Shown one piece after another: positions 1 through 9,118 of a stretch of DNA of 64,000 nucleotides. Within the stretch, counting starts at the first letter, position 1, and each line of letters begins with the position of its first letter. Location of the stretch: positions 1 through 64,000 of the forward strand of contig JAGRPP010000027.1 in assembly GCA_019449415.1 (NCBI GenBank). Reading direction: 5' to 3'. The notes under the pieces are model-generated. The model was not told the origin of the DNA. It made no database searches and was given only the letters and a program-made list of their open reading frames with translations. Position numbers and translations under genes: made by a program. Source of the DNA: Geothrix sp. (GTDB lineage Bacteria; Acidobacteriota; Holophagae; Holophagales; Holophagaceae).

Positions 1-18
1 GATCCTGGTCACGGGCAT
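1..18 (-). CDS. Probable biotin carboxylase gene, first six codons only (continues beyond window)
   Basis: The minus strand has an ATG at 18 reading MPVTRI up to the window edge. An AGGTGA ribosome-binding site lies about five bases upstream. The only reason to name it is its likeness to a second start at 163, which reads MTVTKILVANRG, the usual opening of biotin carboxylase subunits of acetyl-, propionyl- or pyruvate carboxylases. Six codons cannot prove this. It is called here because the start, the ribosome-binding site and the duplicated context agree. Confidence 0.35.
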
Positions 19-22
19 GGGC

Positions 23-163
23 TCACCTTTGCTCAATGGTGCTGGATCGCTGGCCTGCGCGGGGACCTGACCCCGATCGCTTCGCTCCCGCTCCCTCGCT
101 GCGCTCGATCACGGAGGGGTCATCGTCCCCACGATTGGCAACGAGGATCTTGGTCACGGTCAT
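23..163 (-). pseudogene. Truncated biotin-carboxylase N-terminus (46-codon remnant)
   Basis: An ATG at 163 with a GAGG ribosome-binding site opens a frame reading MTVTKILVANRG, which matches the nucleotide-binding start of biotin carboxylases, where GEIA would normally follow. Here the frame runs instead into the palindromic repeat at 61-130, encodes Ser/Gly/Arg-rich residues and stops at 23-25. A second start with the same flavour follows at 18 in another frame. I read this as a start region broken by, or duplicated around, a repeat element. It could also act as a short leader peptide. Confidence 0.45.
61..130. repeat. Imperfect palindromic repeat element
   Basis: The left arm begins ggggacctgacccc followed by gatcg. 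The right arm, read in reverse complement, begins ggggacgatgacccc and then carries gatcg. Between them lies a purine/pyrimidine-skewed run of cgcttcgctcccgctccc type. The fold would be a long hairpin. Elements of this look are common dispersed repeats in GC-rich genomes. It sits exactly where the biotin-carboxylase reading frame at 163 loses its similarity. Confidence 0.5.
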
Positions 164-184
164 GGTTGGACCTCGGAATCGGGC

Positions 185-640
185 ATGATGGAGGCGATGC
201 GATTCTCCAGCCTAGCAAACCCGCTGCTCGCCATCACGCTTGGCGTCCTGATCTTCCACTGCGGGCGGAAGGGCGATCCCATCCCCCGCCCGCGCGCGGC
301 CGCCCAGGCCCCCGAGGTCCGGCTGGAGGGCCTGCGCAAAGTCCGGCTCACGCTGCCCCCCGCGGATGTGAAGGGGGATCCCCTCATGGGGGTGGAGCTG
401 GTCCGGGTGCTGTATCTCCCCCTGGCCCTCGCCAAGCCCTCGCCCGAGGAGGTCTTCAACCACGGGGAGGTCGTGCTGGAGCGGCGGCGTCCCGATCTGC
501 CGGGACCCGGGGAGCCGTTCACCATGGACTTGGGCTCGCTGCAGCGGCCTCAGGGCTGGATCGTGGTCGTGGCGGTGCGCCTGGGCAATGTGGCCGGGCG
601 GCCCAGCGATGTGCTGCCCTGGATGGACCCGGCCCTCTGA
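185..640 (+). CDS. Small lipoprotein with LptM-like CGxKGDP start
   Basis: The product has 151 residues. Its first 25 form a signal peptide ending in a lipobox (LIFHC, Cys26). The mature protein begins CGRKGDPIPR, which resembles the CGxKGP opening of LptM/YifL-type outer-membrane lipoproteins. The rest has alternating hydrophobic pattern (for example GWIVVVAVRLGN) suggesting a beta-sandwich domain of fibronectin type. ATG codons at 188 and 197 are alternative starts and none has a strong ribosome-binding site. It ends 16 bases before the convergent coaBC gene. The function is not known. Confidence 0.65.
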   Translation: MMEAMRFSSLANPLLAITLGVLIFHCGRKGDPIPRPRAAAQAPEVRLEGLRKVRLTLPPADVKGDPLMGVELVRVLYLPLALAKPSPEEVFNHGEVVLERRRPDLPGPGEPFTMDLGSLQRPQGWIVVVAVRLGNVAGRPSDVLPWMDPAL

Positions 641-656
641 CCGACCACCGACCGTT

Positions 657-1865
657 CTACCTGCCGCTCTCCCGGACTTCCAGCCGGTGCGCCCACCACT
701 GCACCACCGCCCGGGCCAGCTGATCCTTCGCCAAGGGCCCGAGGGGGGGATGGGGGCCCTGGGCCGTGACGGGCGTCAGGGTGTTGGCCTGGGCACCGAA
801 AGCCCGGCCGCCCTGGACATCGTTCACCAGCACGGCATCCAGGCCCTTCTTCACCAGCTTGGCGGCGGCCTGTTCCAGGTGTTTTTCGCTCTCGGCCGCG
901 AAGCCGAGCACCCACTGATCTGCCCGCCGGGCGGCGGACAGCCGCGCCAGGATGTCCGGCGTCCGCACCAGCACCAAGGTTTCGGGGCCGTCGCCCTTCT
1001 TCACCTTCTCGGGCGCCAGCGCTTCGGGGCGCTGGTCCGCCACGGCGGCGGCGGCCACCAGGCCGTCCGAATCCGCCCAGCGGGCCTCGCAGGCCTCCAG
1101 CATCTGCTGCGCGCTGCGGACGCGGAGGGTCTCCACGCCCCAGGGCGCCGGCAGGTCGCCGCCCAGCACCAGCTGGACCTGGGCGCCCACATCGCGGAAG
1201 GCCCGCGCCAGCTCAATGCCCATGGCGCCGGTGCTACGGTTGGTGAGCGTGCGGACCGGATCCAGATCCTCCCGGGTGGGGCCCGAGGTGATGAGCACCC
1301 GGCGGCCACGGAGGCTGCGCAGCTTGGGCGTGCCGTGCATCTGGATGGCCTCGGCGATGGCGACCACCTCCGCCAGCTTCCCGGATCCTTCCTCGCCGCA
1401 GGCCAGGGTGCCCTCGCCGGGTTCCACCACCGCGTGGCCGAAGGCGCGCAACCGGGCGATGTTCGCCTGCACGGCGGGATGCTCCCACATGCCCGTGTTC
1501 ATGGCCGGAGCCCAAAGCACCGGCGCCCGGGTGGCGAGCAGGACGGTGCTGAGCAGATCCGTGGCGAGGCCGTTGGCGGTCTTGCCCAGGATGTTCGCCG
1601 TGGCGGGCACCACGGCCACCAGGTCGGCCCAGCGGGCCAGCTCGATGTGCTCGATGCTGGGATTCGCGCGCCATTCCCCCTGGTCGGGGTTGGCCCCGAA
1701 GCAGGGCTCGCCCGTCAGGCTGGTGAGCGTAAGCGGCGTGATGAACCGAGCCCCGGCCTCCGTGAGGATGCAGCGCACCCGGTGGCCCTGGTTGGCCAGC
1801 AATCGGGCCAGCTCGGCAGATTTGTAGGCGGCGATCCCGCCGGTGATCCCCAGGATGATCTGCAT
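657..1865 (-). CDS. coaBC: Bifunctional phosphopantothenoylcysteine decarboxylase / phosphopantothenate-cysteine ligase
   Basis: This 402-residue enzyme carries out two steps of coenzyme A synthesis: joining cysteine to 4'-phosphopantothenate (CoaB) and decarboxylating the product with FMN (CoaC). The CoaC half (residues 1-185) shows GITGGIAAYK, the catalytic His73, the PATAN motif (87-91), PAMNTGMW (120-127) and the redox cysteine in TLACGEEGSG (Cys156). The CoaB half begins with a Rossmann strand at about 188 (VLITSGPTRE) and includes KVKKG and TPDIL. The start at 1865 overlaps the stop of the DinB gene by one base (TGATG), so the two are translationally coupled. An in-frame extension to 2207 exists but would lie across the DinB gene. 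Confidence 0.96.
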   Translation of the reverse strand: MQIILGITGGIAAYKSAELARLLANQGHRVRCILTEAGARFITPLTLTSLTGEPCFGANPDQGEWRANPSIEHIELARWADLVAVVPATANILGKTANGLATDLLSTVLLATRAPVLWAPAMNTGMWEHPAVQANIARLRAFGHAVVEPGEGTLACGEEGSGKLAEVVAIAEAIQMHGTPKLRSLRGRRVLITSGPTREDLDPVRTLTNRSTGAMGIELARAFRDVGAQVQLVLGGDLPAPWGVETLRVRSAQQMLEACEARWADSDGLVAAAAVADQRPEALAPEKVKKGDGPETLVLVRTPDILARLSAARRADQWVLGFAAESEKHLEQAAAKLVKKGLDAVLVNDVQGGRAFGAQANTLTPVTAQGPHPPLGPLAKDQLARAVVQWWAHRLEVRESGR

Positions 1866-2332
1866 CAGATGGCTCCAGGCAGGCCGTGCAACTTGCGGAC
1901 GATGCCGATCTGCCCCAGGTGGTAGCACTCGTGCATGAAAAGAAACGACAACACCTGTTCCAATGGTTGTTCCGTGCCCAGCGCCGGGTTCAGGGTCGGA
2001 CGATCCCAGTCTTCCAACTGCTGGAAAGCGGCCTTCAAAGCCTGATCCGTCGCCCGGAAGGCCTCCAACAGCCCCGCCCAGTCGAGATGGGTGGTGGCTC
2101 CCGGGCCGCGGGCATAGTGCTGTTCCCAGGTCGGTTCCTCCGGCAGGCTCCCGCCCAGCATCTTCACGATCCGGCGCCGAGACGCCACCAGATGCCCCAC
2201 GATCCATGCGGCCGAGGCCACGCCGGAGGCCGGTCGCTTGATGGCCAGGTCCTCGGTGAGCCCGGCCCCGTTCAGCTCCAGGAGCCGGATGTTGCCGCCG
2301 AAGGCGATCCGCCAGAGCTTGCCCCGTTCCAT
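1865..2332 (-). CDS. DinB-family protein
   Basis: The product has 155 residues and the four-helix DinB/YfiT fold pattern. Likely metal-binding histidines occur in AAWIVGHLVASR and in FMHECYHLGQIG near the C-terminus. Such proteins often act as metal-dependent thiol S-transferases using bacillithiol, mycothiol or glutathione, but the substrate cannot be read from the sequence. The start at 2332 has a good GAGGG ribosome-binding site; a longer frame to 2383 would overlap the rpoZ promoter. It is transcribed just upstream of coaBC and divergently from rpoZ. Confidence 0.85.
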   Translation of the reverse strand: MERGKLWRIAFGGNIRLLELNGAGLTEDLAIKRPASGVASAAWIVGHLVASRRRIVKMLGGSLPEEPTWEQHYARGPGATTHLDWAGLLEAFRATDQALKAAFQQLEDWDRPTLNPALGTEQPLEQVLSFLFMHECYHLGQIGIVRKLHGLPGAI

Positions 2333-2382
2333 GGTCCCTCCCGGAAGACCCCCAATCCTACTCCAGGAGCCCGTCCGGACCA

Positions 2383-2411
2383 TTGCCGGAAGCCCTTTCA
2401 GATGCTATGCT
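2383..2411 (+). promoter_or_regulatory. Putative sigma-70 promoter of rpoZ
   Basis: TTGCCG (2383-2388) and TATGCT (2406-2411) are separated by exactly 17 bases, each matching four of six consensus positions. Transcription would start near 2418 and leave a leader of about 13 bases with the GGAG ribosome-binding site. The placement between divergent genes fits. Confidence 0.5.
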
Positions 2412-2430
2412 TCCAGGTTCGGAGTGCCCC

Positions 2431-2715
2431 ATGACCCAGCGCACCATCGTTCGTGTCCCGGAAGAAATCGCCAACAAGTACCGCTTCGTCGTCGTGGCAG
2501 GCAAGCGCTGCGACCAGCTTCAGCGCGGCGCCTTCCCCAAGGTCGAGGTGATCGTGCCCGTGAACAAACACGGCCAGGCCCAGGATGCGCCCAAGCTCGC
2601 GTCCTTCTGGGGCCAGGTGGCCGTCGCCGAGGTGGAAGAGAACCGCATCGCCTTCGAAGAGGCCGAGGTGCTCACCATCGAAGACACCACGGTCGTTCCC
2701 ATCTCCAGCGAGTAA
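2431..2715 (+). CDS. rpoZ: DNA-directed RNA polymerase omega subunit
   Basis: The 94-residue product resembles omega: an N-terminal helix with NKYRFVVVAGKRCDQLQRGA, equivalent to the conserved segment that contacts beta-prime and helps polymerase assembly. The second half is acidic and variable (EVEENRIAFEEAEVL). Length fits the family (70-110 residues). The ATG has GGAG seven to ten bases upstream. coaBC, often next to rpoZ in other bacteria, lies just across the divergent promoter region. A strong intrinsic terminator follows the stop by 18 bases, so the gene seems to be a single-gene unit. Confidence 0.85.
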   Translation: MTQRTIVRVPEEIANKYRFVVVAGKRCDQLQRGAFPKVEVIVPVNKHGQAQDAPKLASFWGQVAVAEVEENRIAFEEAEVLTIEDTTVVPISSE

Positions 2716-2732
2716 CCGACCGTTTTCTTCTG

Positions 2733-2761
2733 AAAAGCCCCCGGCATTCCGGGGGCTTTTT
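2733..2761 (+). terminator. Rho-independent terminator of rpoZ
   Basis: A perfect stem of AAAAGCCCCCGG and CCGGGGGCTTTT encloses the loop CATT and is followed by a T run. It directly follows rpoZ and insulates it from the TetR operon. Confidence 0.92.
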
Positions 2762-2801
2762 GCGGCTTGGATCCTATTTCCACGGTCGATGAAATAAAAC
2801 C

Positions 2802-2846
2802 TTGCGCGAGGACCGGGCGGATCGCAATATTCAACGCGTGTTGAAT
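2802..2846 (+). promoter_or_regulatory. Promoter with TetR-type palindromic operator
   Basis: TTGCGC (2802-2807) and CAATAT (2825-2830) are 17 bases apart and could be -35 and -10 elements. ATTCAAC (2829-2835) and GTTGAAT (2840-2846) are perfect inverted arms around four bases, overlapping the -10 and the predicted start of transcription, ten bases before the TetR start codon. This is the usual place for an autorepressing TetR operator. The site is inferred from symmetry and position only. Confidence 0.6.
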
Positions 2847-2855
2847 TGGAGTTCC

Positions 2856-3560
2856 ATGTCCTCCCCCGCGTCCTCTCCCGTCCCTTCCCGTCCCCGCGGC
2901 CCCAAACCCACCCGAATGGATGCGGACCAGCTGCTGGACGCAGCCCAGGAGGTCTTCGCGCGGGATGGCCTGCGCGCCGCCAGCCTGCGGGCCATCGCCC
3001 GGCAGGCTGGCTGCGACCCAGCCCTGATCTACTACCACTTCGACAGCAAGGAGGCCATGTTCACCGCCCTCCTGGATCGCCGTATCCCGCCCCTGGTCGA
3101 GGAGCTGAAGCAGCTGGCGGATCCTTCCGATGACCGCCACACCGCCCTTCGCCTGTGGGAGGTCCTGGGCATCTACGGCCGGCGCCTAGGCCAGGATCCC
3201 GGCCTCCGCAGCCTCGTGCGCGGCGAGATCGTCCGGGGGACCGAGGGCATCCAGGAATCGATCCAGAGTCGCCTGTTCGGGGCCGCCCTCCAGGTCCGGA
3301 GCATCCTCGAGCAGGGGGTTCAGCGGGGGGAGGTGCGGGAGGGGCTGGATCTGCTCCTCGCCACCTTCTTCTTCGTGAAGCTCCATCTGGAGGTTCTCGA
3401 TGTGCTGCCCGTGGTGGCCCAGCGCGTCCTGGGGTTGGCACCGGAAGAATCCGTGGCCAAGGGCGAGCGCGCCTGGCTGGACCTCTATTGGCGGGGCCTC
3501 GCCGCCGACCCGGCCGCCCCGGTTCCCCCCCTGCCCGCTCCTGATCCAACCCATCGTTGA
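2856..3560 (+). CDS. TetR-family repressor (CecR-like) of the adjacent exporter
   Basis: The product has 234 residues. After a Pro/Ser-rich tail comes a TetR helix-turn-helix (about residues 24-70: LLDAAQEVFARDGL, SLRAIARQAGCDPALIYYHFDSKEAMF). The C-terminal helical domain (AFFFVKLHLEV-like segment, long helices) fits the DUF1956/CecR type but that assignment is weak. It heads a five-gene operon with an HlyD lipoprotein, two ABC ATPases and a permease, the same order as E. coli cecR-ybhGFSR. It probably represses the operon through the palindrome at 2829-2846. The start at 2856 is chosen over 2802 because the longer frame would run through the operator. Confidence 0.88.
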   Translation: MSSPASSPVPSRPRGPKPTRMDADQLLDAAQEVFARDGLRAASLRAIARQAGCDPALIYYHFDSKEAMFTALLDRRIPPLVEELKQLADPSDDRHTALRLWEVLGIYGRRLGQDPGLRSLVRGEIVRGTEGIQESIQSRLFGAALQVRSILEQGVQRGEVREGLDLLLATFFFVKLHLEVLDVLPVVAQRVLGLAPEESVAKGERAWLDLYWRGLAADPAAPVPPLPAPDPTHR

Positions 3561-3570
3561 AGGATCTCTC

Positions 3571-4521
3571 ATGCGCAAGGCCTTGCTTCTGCTTCCGCTG
3601 CTCCTTCTGGCCTGCCGGCGGGATCCCCGCCCCCTCCTGAACGGCCGGGTGGAGGCCTACCTCACGGACCTCGGTCCCCGGGCCGGGGGACGGCTCGTGG
3701 AGCTCCAGGTCCGCGAAGGCCAGCGCGTGAAGGCGGGGGATCTGCTGGCCCGGGTGGTCGCCGAGGAACTGGATGCCGCCGTGCTCCGCGACCAGGCCGG
3801 CTTCGACAGTGCCGACGCCAAGCGCCTGGAACTGGACCGCGGCACCCGCGCCGAGCAGATCGCCCAAGGTGAAGCCCGGGTGCGCGATGCCGAGGCTGCG
3901 GTGAGGCTCGCCGAAGAGAACCTCCAGCGCACGGTCCGGCTCTTCCGGGACAAGGTGCTCTCCCAGGCCGAGCTGGACCGCGTCACGGCCGAGCGCGATC
4001 GGGGCGCGGCGGCGCTGAACCTGCAGACCAAGGTCTTGGCCGAACTGAAGGCCGGCGCCCGCATCGAACAGCGGCAGGCCGGTTCCGCCGAAGCGCGGAA
4101 AGCTCAGGCCGTGCTGCGGCAGAGCCAGGCCCAAGCCGGCTTCACAGAGGTGCGGGCCCCCTTTGACGGGCTCGTCACCCACCGCCTGCGGGAACCCGGC
4201 AGCATCCTGGCCCCGGGCCAGCCGGTGCTCACCCTGGCCCGCCTCGACCAGCTGTGGGTGCGGATCTACCTGCCCCAGCCCCTGCAGGGCCAGGCGCGGC
4301 TCGGCTCCCCCGTCACCGTGGAGACGCCGGACAAGCGCATCCTCGAGGCCACCCTCGACGAAGTGGCCTCCGAAGCCGAGTTCACGCCGAAGATGGTCGA
4401 GAGCCGCGAAGAGCGCGTGAACCTCGTCTACCCCGCCCGGGTGAACCTCAAGGGCGGCTGGGACCAGGGCCTGGTACCCGGCGTGGCCGTGGATGTCCGC
4501 CTGGGGAGCGCCCGCCCATGA
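3571..4521 (+). CDS. HlyD/YbhG-type membrane-fusion lipoprotein
   Basis: This 316-residue periplasmic adaptor begins with a signal peptide and lipobox (LLLLAC, Cys15), so it is likely anchored as a lipoprotein rather than by a membrane helix. It has the half-lipoyl motif VLQVREGQRVKAGDLLARV-like segment near residues 45-65, a long coiled-coil (about 75-190) rich in Ala, Glu and Arg, the second lipoyl half (FTEVRAPFDGLVTHRL) and a beta-barrel domain (LWVRIYLPQP). The partner is the ABC transporter encoded next. AAGGA precedes the ATG. The stop overlaps the next start (ATGA at 4518-4521). Confidence 0.9.
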   Translation: MRKALLLLPLLLLACRRDPRPLLNGRVEAYLTDLGPRAGGRLVELQVREGQRVKAGDLLARVVAEELDAAVLRDQAGFDSADAKRLELDRGTRAEQIAQGEARVRDAEAAVRLAEENLQRTVRLFRDKVLSQAELDRVTAERDRGAAALNLQTKVLAELKAGARIEQRQAGSAEARKAQAVLRQSQAQAGFTEVRAPFDGLVTHRLREPGSILAPGQPVLTLARLDQLWVRIYLPQPLQGQARLGSPVTVETPDKRILEATLDEVASEAEFTPKMVESREERVNLVYPARVNLKGGWDQGLVPGVAVDVRLGSARP

Positions 4522-5397
4522 TTCTGCTGGAGGCCCGGGACCTCACTTGCCGCTTCGGTCCGAAAGAGGCCGTGAAGGGGCTGGACCTGAGCCTCTCCGA
4601 GGGCGACCTCGTGGGGCTCATCGGCCCCGACGGCGCGGGGAAGACCACCACCTTCCGCATGCTCATCGGCCTGCAGAAGCCTTCCGGCGGAGCGGTGGTC
4701 CGCCACCTGGACCGGCAGGGCGTCAGCTATGTGCCCCAGACCTTCAGCCTCGCCCCCGAACTCACGGTGGCTGAGAACCTGCAGTTCCAGGCGGGCCTCT
4801 TCGGCCTGCCGGATCCCGCCCCCCGGATCCGGCGCCTGCTGGAATCCGTGGACCTGGCCTCGTTCCGGGACCGGCCTTCTGGGGCCCTGTCCGGCGGCAT
4901 GAAGCAGAAGCTCTCCCTCTGCACGGCCCTGCTTACGGAGCCGCGCCTCCTCCTCCTCGACGAGCCCACCACGGGCGTGGACCCCGTGAGCCGCCGAGAG
5001 TTCTGGGAGCTGCTGCACGCGGTCCATGACGAGGGCGTGGCCATCCTCTTCTCCACGCCCTACATGGACGAGGCCGAGTACGCCCATCGCATGCTGCTCA
5101 TGCATGAAGGCCGGGTCCTCCAGGAAGGGGACCGGGCCTCCTTCCGGCGGGGCCTGCCCGGCCTGGTGTTCCGGCTCGTGAGCGCCCGGCGCCGCGAGGT
5201 GCAGGCGGCGCTCGCCGCGCTGGCGCCCCTGGACCTGTTCGCCGAGGGCGAGGTGCTGCGAGTCCGGTTTCCCGACCAGGATCCCGCACCCCTGCTGGCA
5301 CGGCTCTCCGCCCTGCCGGGCGTCGAGCAGGTCCGCCTCGCCGAGACCAGCGTGGAGGATGTCTTCCTTCACGCCCTCGTGGAAGCCGGGGGCGGCC

Positions 5398-5405
<8 letters not shown>
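4518..5405 (+). CDS. ABC transporter ATP-binding protein (first of two, YbhF N-half-like)
   Basis: The 295-residue ATPase has Walker A GPDGAGKT (36-43), the signature LSGGMKQK, and Walker B LLLLDEPTTGVD followed by a switch region in which the usual TH is STP (FSTPYMDEAE). In E. coli YbhF two such ATPase domains are fused; here they are separate genes overlapping by eight bases. Its C-terminal 70 residues match the regulatory extension of ABC-2 exporter ATPases, ending EDVFLHAL. It energises efflux together with the next ATPase and the permease. Confidence 0.92.
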
Positions 5406-6327
<922 letters not shown>

Positions 6328-6335
6328 GAGCGACC

Positions 6336-7463
6336 ATGTGGAACCGCATCAAAGCCCTGGTCTGGAAGGAATTCCTGCAGCTTCGCCGGGACCGGATGAC
6401 CCTGGCCTTCACGCTGGGCATGCCCCTCATGCAGCTCATCATCTTCGGCTTCGCCATCAACTACGATGTGAAGCACATGCCGGCGGCGGTGCTGGACGAG
6501 TCCCGGAGCCAGGAAAGCCGCAGCTTCGTGGATGGCCTGGTGGCCACCCAGTATTTCGATGTGAAGGCCCATGTCGCCTCCGAGGCTGAGCTCCGTGCCG
6601 CTCTGGACCGCGGCCGCGCCCAGGTGGGCGTGTGGTTCCCGCCGGACTACGCCCGCCGCATCCGGTCGGGCCTGACCGGCGAGGTGATGATCCTCGTGGA
6701 TGGCTCCAGTCCCACCACGGCGGGCAGCGCCATGTCGACGGCCGCCGGCGTGGGCCAGCTCCGTAACACTCAGCTGCTGTACGACCGCATGGGCTACGGA
6801 GGCGCCGCCAAGCCCGTGATGCCCGTGGAGGTGCGGATCCGGCCCTGGTACAACCCGGATCTCCGCAGCCCCACCTTCATCGTGCCGGGCCTGGTGGGGG
6901 TGATCCTCTCCATGACCTGCATCATGTTCGCGGCCAACGCCATCGTGCGCGAGAAGGAGCGCGGCACGCTGGACCAGGTGCTCGTCACCCCGGTGACGCC
7001 CATGGAGCTGTTCGCCGGCAAGATCATCCCCGTGGTGGTGATGGCCTACGCCCAGATGACCGTGCTGTTCGGCGTCGCCCACCTCTTCTTCGATGTGCCC
7101 GTGGCGGGATCCGTCATCCTCCTCTACCTGATGGCCGGGCTCTTCATCGTCGCCATGCTCGGCATCGGCATCCGCATCTCCACCACGGCCCAGAGCCAGG
7201 GCCAGAGCGCCCAGATGAGCATGCTCACCTTCCTGCCCTTCGTGTTCCTCAGCGGCTACATCTTCCCCCGGGAGGGCATGCCCCTGCCCTTCTTCCTCCT
7301 CGGCGAGATCATGCCGCTCACCCACTTCCTCATCATCATCCGGGCGGTGGTGCTGCGGGGCGCGGGCCTCGAGGCCTTCTGGCCGGAGGTGCTCAAGCTG
7401 CTGGGCCTCTCGGCCGTCATCTGGACCATGGCCCTGCGGAGCATGAAGCGGGCCGAGGCCTGA
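6336..7463 (+). CDS. ABC-2 type permease (YbhS/YhhJ-like)
   Basis: The 375-residue permease has one N-terminal membrane helix (about 22-42, after RDRMTLAF), a periplasmic domain of about 130 residues, and five C-terminal helices starting near 178 (VPGLVGVILSMTCIMFAANAIVREKERGTLDQVLVTP). The segment VREKERGT is the family hallmark. In E. coli the operon has two permeases, YbhS and YbhR; here only one is present, so it may form a homodimer. The gene ends three bases before the convergent dioxygenase gene. Substrates of relatives include cephalosporins, cations and unknown lipids; the substrate here is not known. Confidence 0.9.
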   Translation: MWNRIKALVWKEFLQLRRDRMTLAFTLGMPLMQLIIFGFAINYDVKHMPAAVLDESRSQESRSFVDGLVATQYFDVKAHVASEAELRAALDRGRAQVGVWFPPDYARRIRSGLTGEVMILVDGSSPTTAGSAMSTAAGVGQLRNTQLLYDRMGYGGAAKPVMPVEVRIRPWYNPDLRSPTFIVPGLVGVILSMTCIMFAANAIVREKERGTLDQVLVTPVTPMELFAGKIIPVVVMAYAQMTVLFGVAHLFFDVPVAGSVILLYLMAGLFIVAMLGIGIRISTTAQSQGQSAQMSMLTFLPFVFLSGYIFPREGMPLPFFLLGEIMPLTHFLIIIRAVVLRGAGLEAFWPEVLKLLGLSAVIWTMALRSMKRAEA

Positions 7464-7466
7464 TGT

Positions 7467-8285
7467 TCAATCGAAGCGGTAGCTGGCCAGGCTGAGGTTG
7501 CCGAGCTGCCAGCCGTCAAACAGCTTTTCCGGCGCGGCCAACTTTCCCGCGGTCCCGGAGGCCCCGAGGGCCACGAAGAGGGGATCCAGATGTTCAGAGG
7601 TCGGCACGGATTCCGCCGCACCCGGGGCCGACCGCCAACCCGCGAGCGCCTCGGCGTCCCGGGCCGCCAGCCCGGCATCCACCCAGTCCTGGAAGGCCGA
7701 AGCCCAGGGCTCGGGGCCGGAGGCATCCTGCCAATCCAGGCGGTGGAGGTTATGCACCACGCCGCCGCTGCCGAGGATCAGGACGCCGCGCTCGCGCAGC
7801 GGGGCCAGGGCCCGGCCCGCCGCCAAGAGCAGTTCCGGTGTCCGGGGCCGGGGGAGGGACAGCTGCACCACCGGCAGGGCCGCCTCCGGGGCGAGGTAGC
7901 GCAACGGTACCCAGGCCCCGTGATCGAGGGGACGCTGGGGATCCAGCTGGGTCTCCAGGCCCGCGGCCTGAAGCAAGTTGGCGGCCTCCCGGGCTAGGTC
8001 CGGGGAACCCGGGGCCGGATAGTCCAAAGCGTACAGCGCCTCGGGGAACCCCCCGAAATCGTGCATGACGCCTGGCCGTTCGGCCGAGGAGAGCCGGAAC
8101 GAGCCCGCGGCTTCCCAGTGGGCCGAACAAACCAGGATGGCCTGCAGGGGTGGCAGCACCTGGCCGAGGTCCGAGACGGCCTGCCCCCAGGCGCCCCCAT
8201 CCAGGGCGAGCATGGGGGATCCGTGCGCGAGGAACAGGGAGGGAAGCGGGGCCGAGGCGTCCATGGGAAAAGGCTGGCAGGCCAT
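7467..8285 (-). CDS. ygiD: LigB-family extradiol dioxygenase (4,5-DOPA dioxygenase, YgiD-like)
   Basis: The product has 272 residues, close to YgiD and plant DODA. The metal-binding histidines appear in FLAHGSPML (His21), in CSAHWEAAG and late in SEHLDPLF; the PRTPELLL and GSGGVVHNL segments are typical. The family opens catechol rings of DOPA-like substrates with Fe(II) or Zn. In bacteria the physiological substrate is usually unclear. The start at 8285 lacks a clear ribosome-binding site, and ATG at 8264 (MDASAPL) is an alternative. It is a single gene, convergent with the exporter operon. Confidence 0.82.
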   Translation of the reverse strand: MACQPFPMDASAPLPSLFLAHGSPMLALDGGAWGQAVSDLGQVLPPLQAILVCSAHWEAAGSFRLSSAERPGVMHDFGGFPEALYALDYPAPGSPDLAREAANLLQAAGLETQLDPQRPLDHGAWVPLRYLAPEAALPVVQLSLPRPRTPELLLAAGRALAPLRERGVLILGSGGVVHNLHRLDWQDASGPEPWASAFQDWVDAGLAARDAEALAGWRSAPGAAESVPTSEHLDPLFVALGASGTAGKLAAPEKLFDGWQLGNLSLASYRFD

Positions 8286-8389
8286 TTTACATGTTTCAAC
8301 TTCTTTTTTACTTCTCGCGGTCGCGCTCTCCGGTGCCGATGGAGTAAGTGAGGGGATAAGCTAAAGTAGATCACTCTCTGGAGCCCGCA

Positions 8390-9118
8390 TTGAACCTCAG
8401 GCTTGGCGTCAACATCGACCATGTGGCCACCCTCCGGCAGGCCCGGGGAGGGCATGAGCCCGAACCCGTCGCCGCCGCCCTGCTGGCCCAGAGCGCCGGG
8501 GCCCACGGCATCACGGTTCACCTCCGGGGCGATCGCCGCCACATCCAGGACCGCGACCTCCGCCTCCTCAAGGAAGTGCTGGCGGTGCCGCTGAATGTCG
8601 AGTGCGCGGCCACCCCCGAGGCGCTGGAGGCGGTCATCCCCGCCCGCCCCTCCTGGGTGACGCTGGTCCCCGAAAGCCGCGAGGAACTCACCACCCAGGG
8701 CGGCCTGGATGCCATCTTCCTCCAGGGCATGCTGCGCCCCGTGCTGCGGGAACTGCACAGCGCCGGCATCCGCGTGAGCCTGTTCGTGGATCCGGTGCTC
8801 GACCAGGTGAAGATGGCCGCCAAGCTCGAAGCCGATGCGGTGGAGCTGAACACGGGGGTCTACAGCGACCTGCCCATGGACTCCGACGCCACGGCGGAAC
8901 TGGTCCGCATCCGCGATGCCGCCCGCCTGGGCAGCCGCCTCGGCCTGCGCGTCCTGGCGGGCCACGGGCTGAACCTGCAGAATGTGGGCCCCATCGCGGC
9001 CATTCCCGAGGTCGAGGAACTGAACATCGGGCACAGCCTCATCGGGAGGGCCGTGCTGGTTGGACTGGAGCGGGCCGTGGAGGAGATGCTGGGCGCCGTG
9101 GTGGAAACCCGGCCGTGA
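8390..9118 (+). CDS. pdxJ: Pyridoxine 5'-phosphate synthase
   Basis: PdxJ condenses 1-deoxyxylulose 5-phosphate with 3-amino-2-oxopropyl phosphate to form pyridoxine phosphate. The 242-residue product has the family landmarks: LGVNIDHVATLRQARG at the start, GITVHLRGDRRHI, NVECAAT, SLFVDP, ELNTGVYS, LAGHGLN and the C-terminal EELNIGHSLIGRAV. The first codon is TTG, supported by CTGGAG six bases upstream and by conservation directly from residue 2. The stop overlaps the GTG of the receiver protein gene, which is an unexpected partner. Confidence 0.96.
   Translation: MNLRLGVNIDHVATLRQARGGHEPEPVAAALLAQSAGAHGITVHLRGDRRHIQDRDLRLLKEVLAVPLNVECAATPEALEAVIPARPSWVTLVPESREELTTQGGLDAIFLQGMLRPVLRELHSAGIRVSLFVDPVLDQVKMAAKLEADAVELNTGVYSDLPMDSDATAELVRIRDAARLGSRLGLRVLAGHGLNLQNVGPIAAIPEVEELNIGHSLIGRAVLVGLERAVEEMLGAVVETRP

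Noticed and set aside
1866..2207. N-terminal extension of coaBC
   Set aside because: It lies across the DinB gene, has low-complexity composition, and the conserved MQIILGITGG start at 1865 overlaps the DinB stop as expected for coupling.
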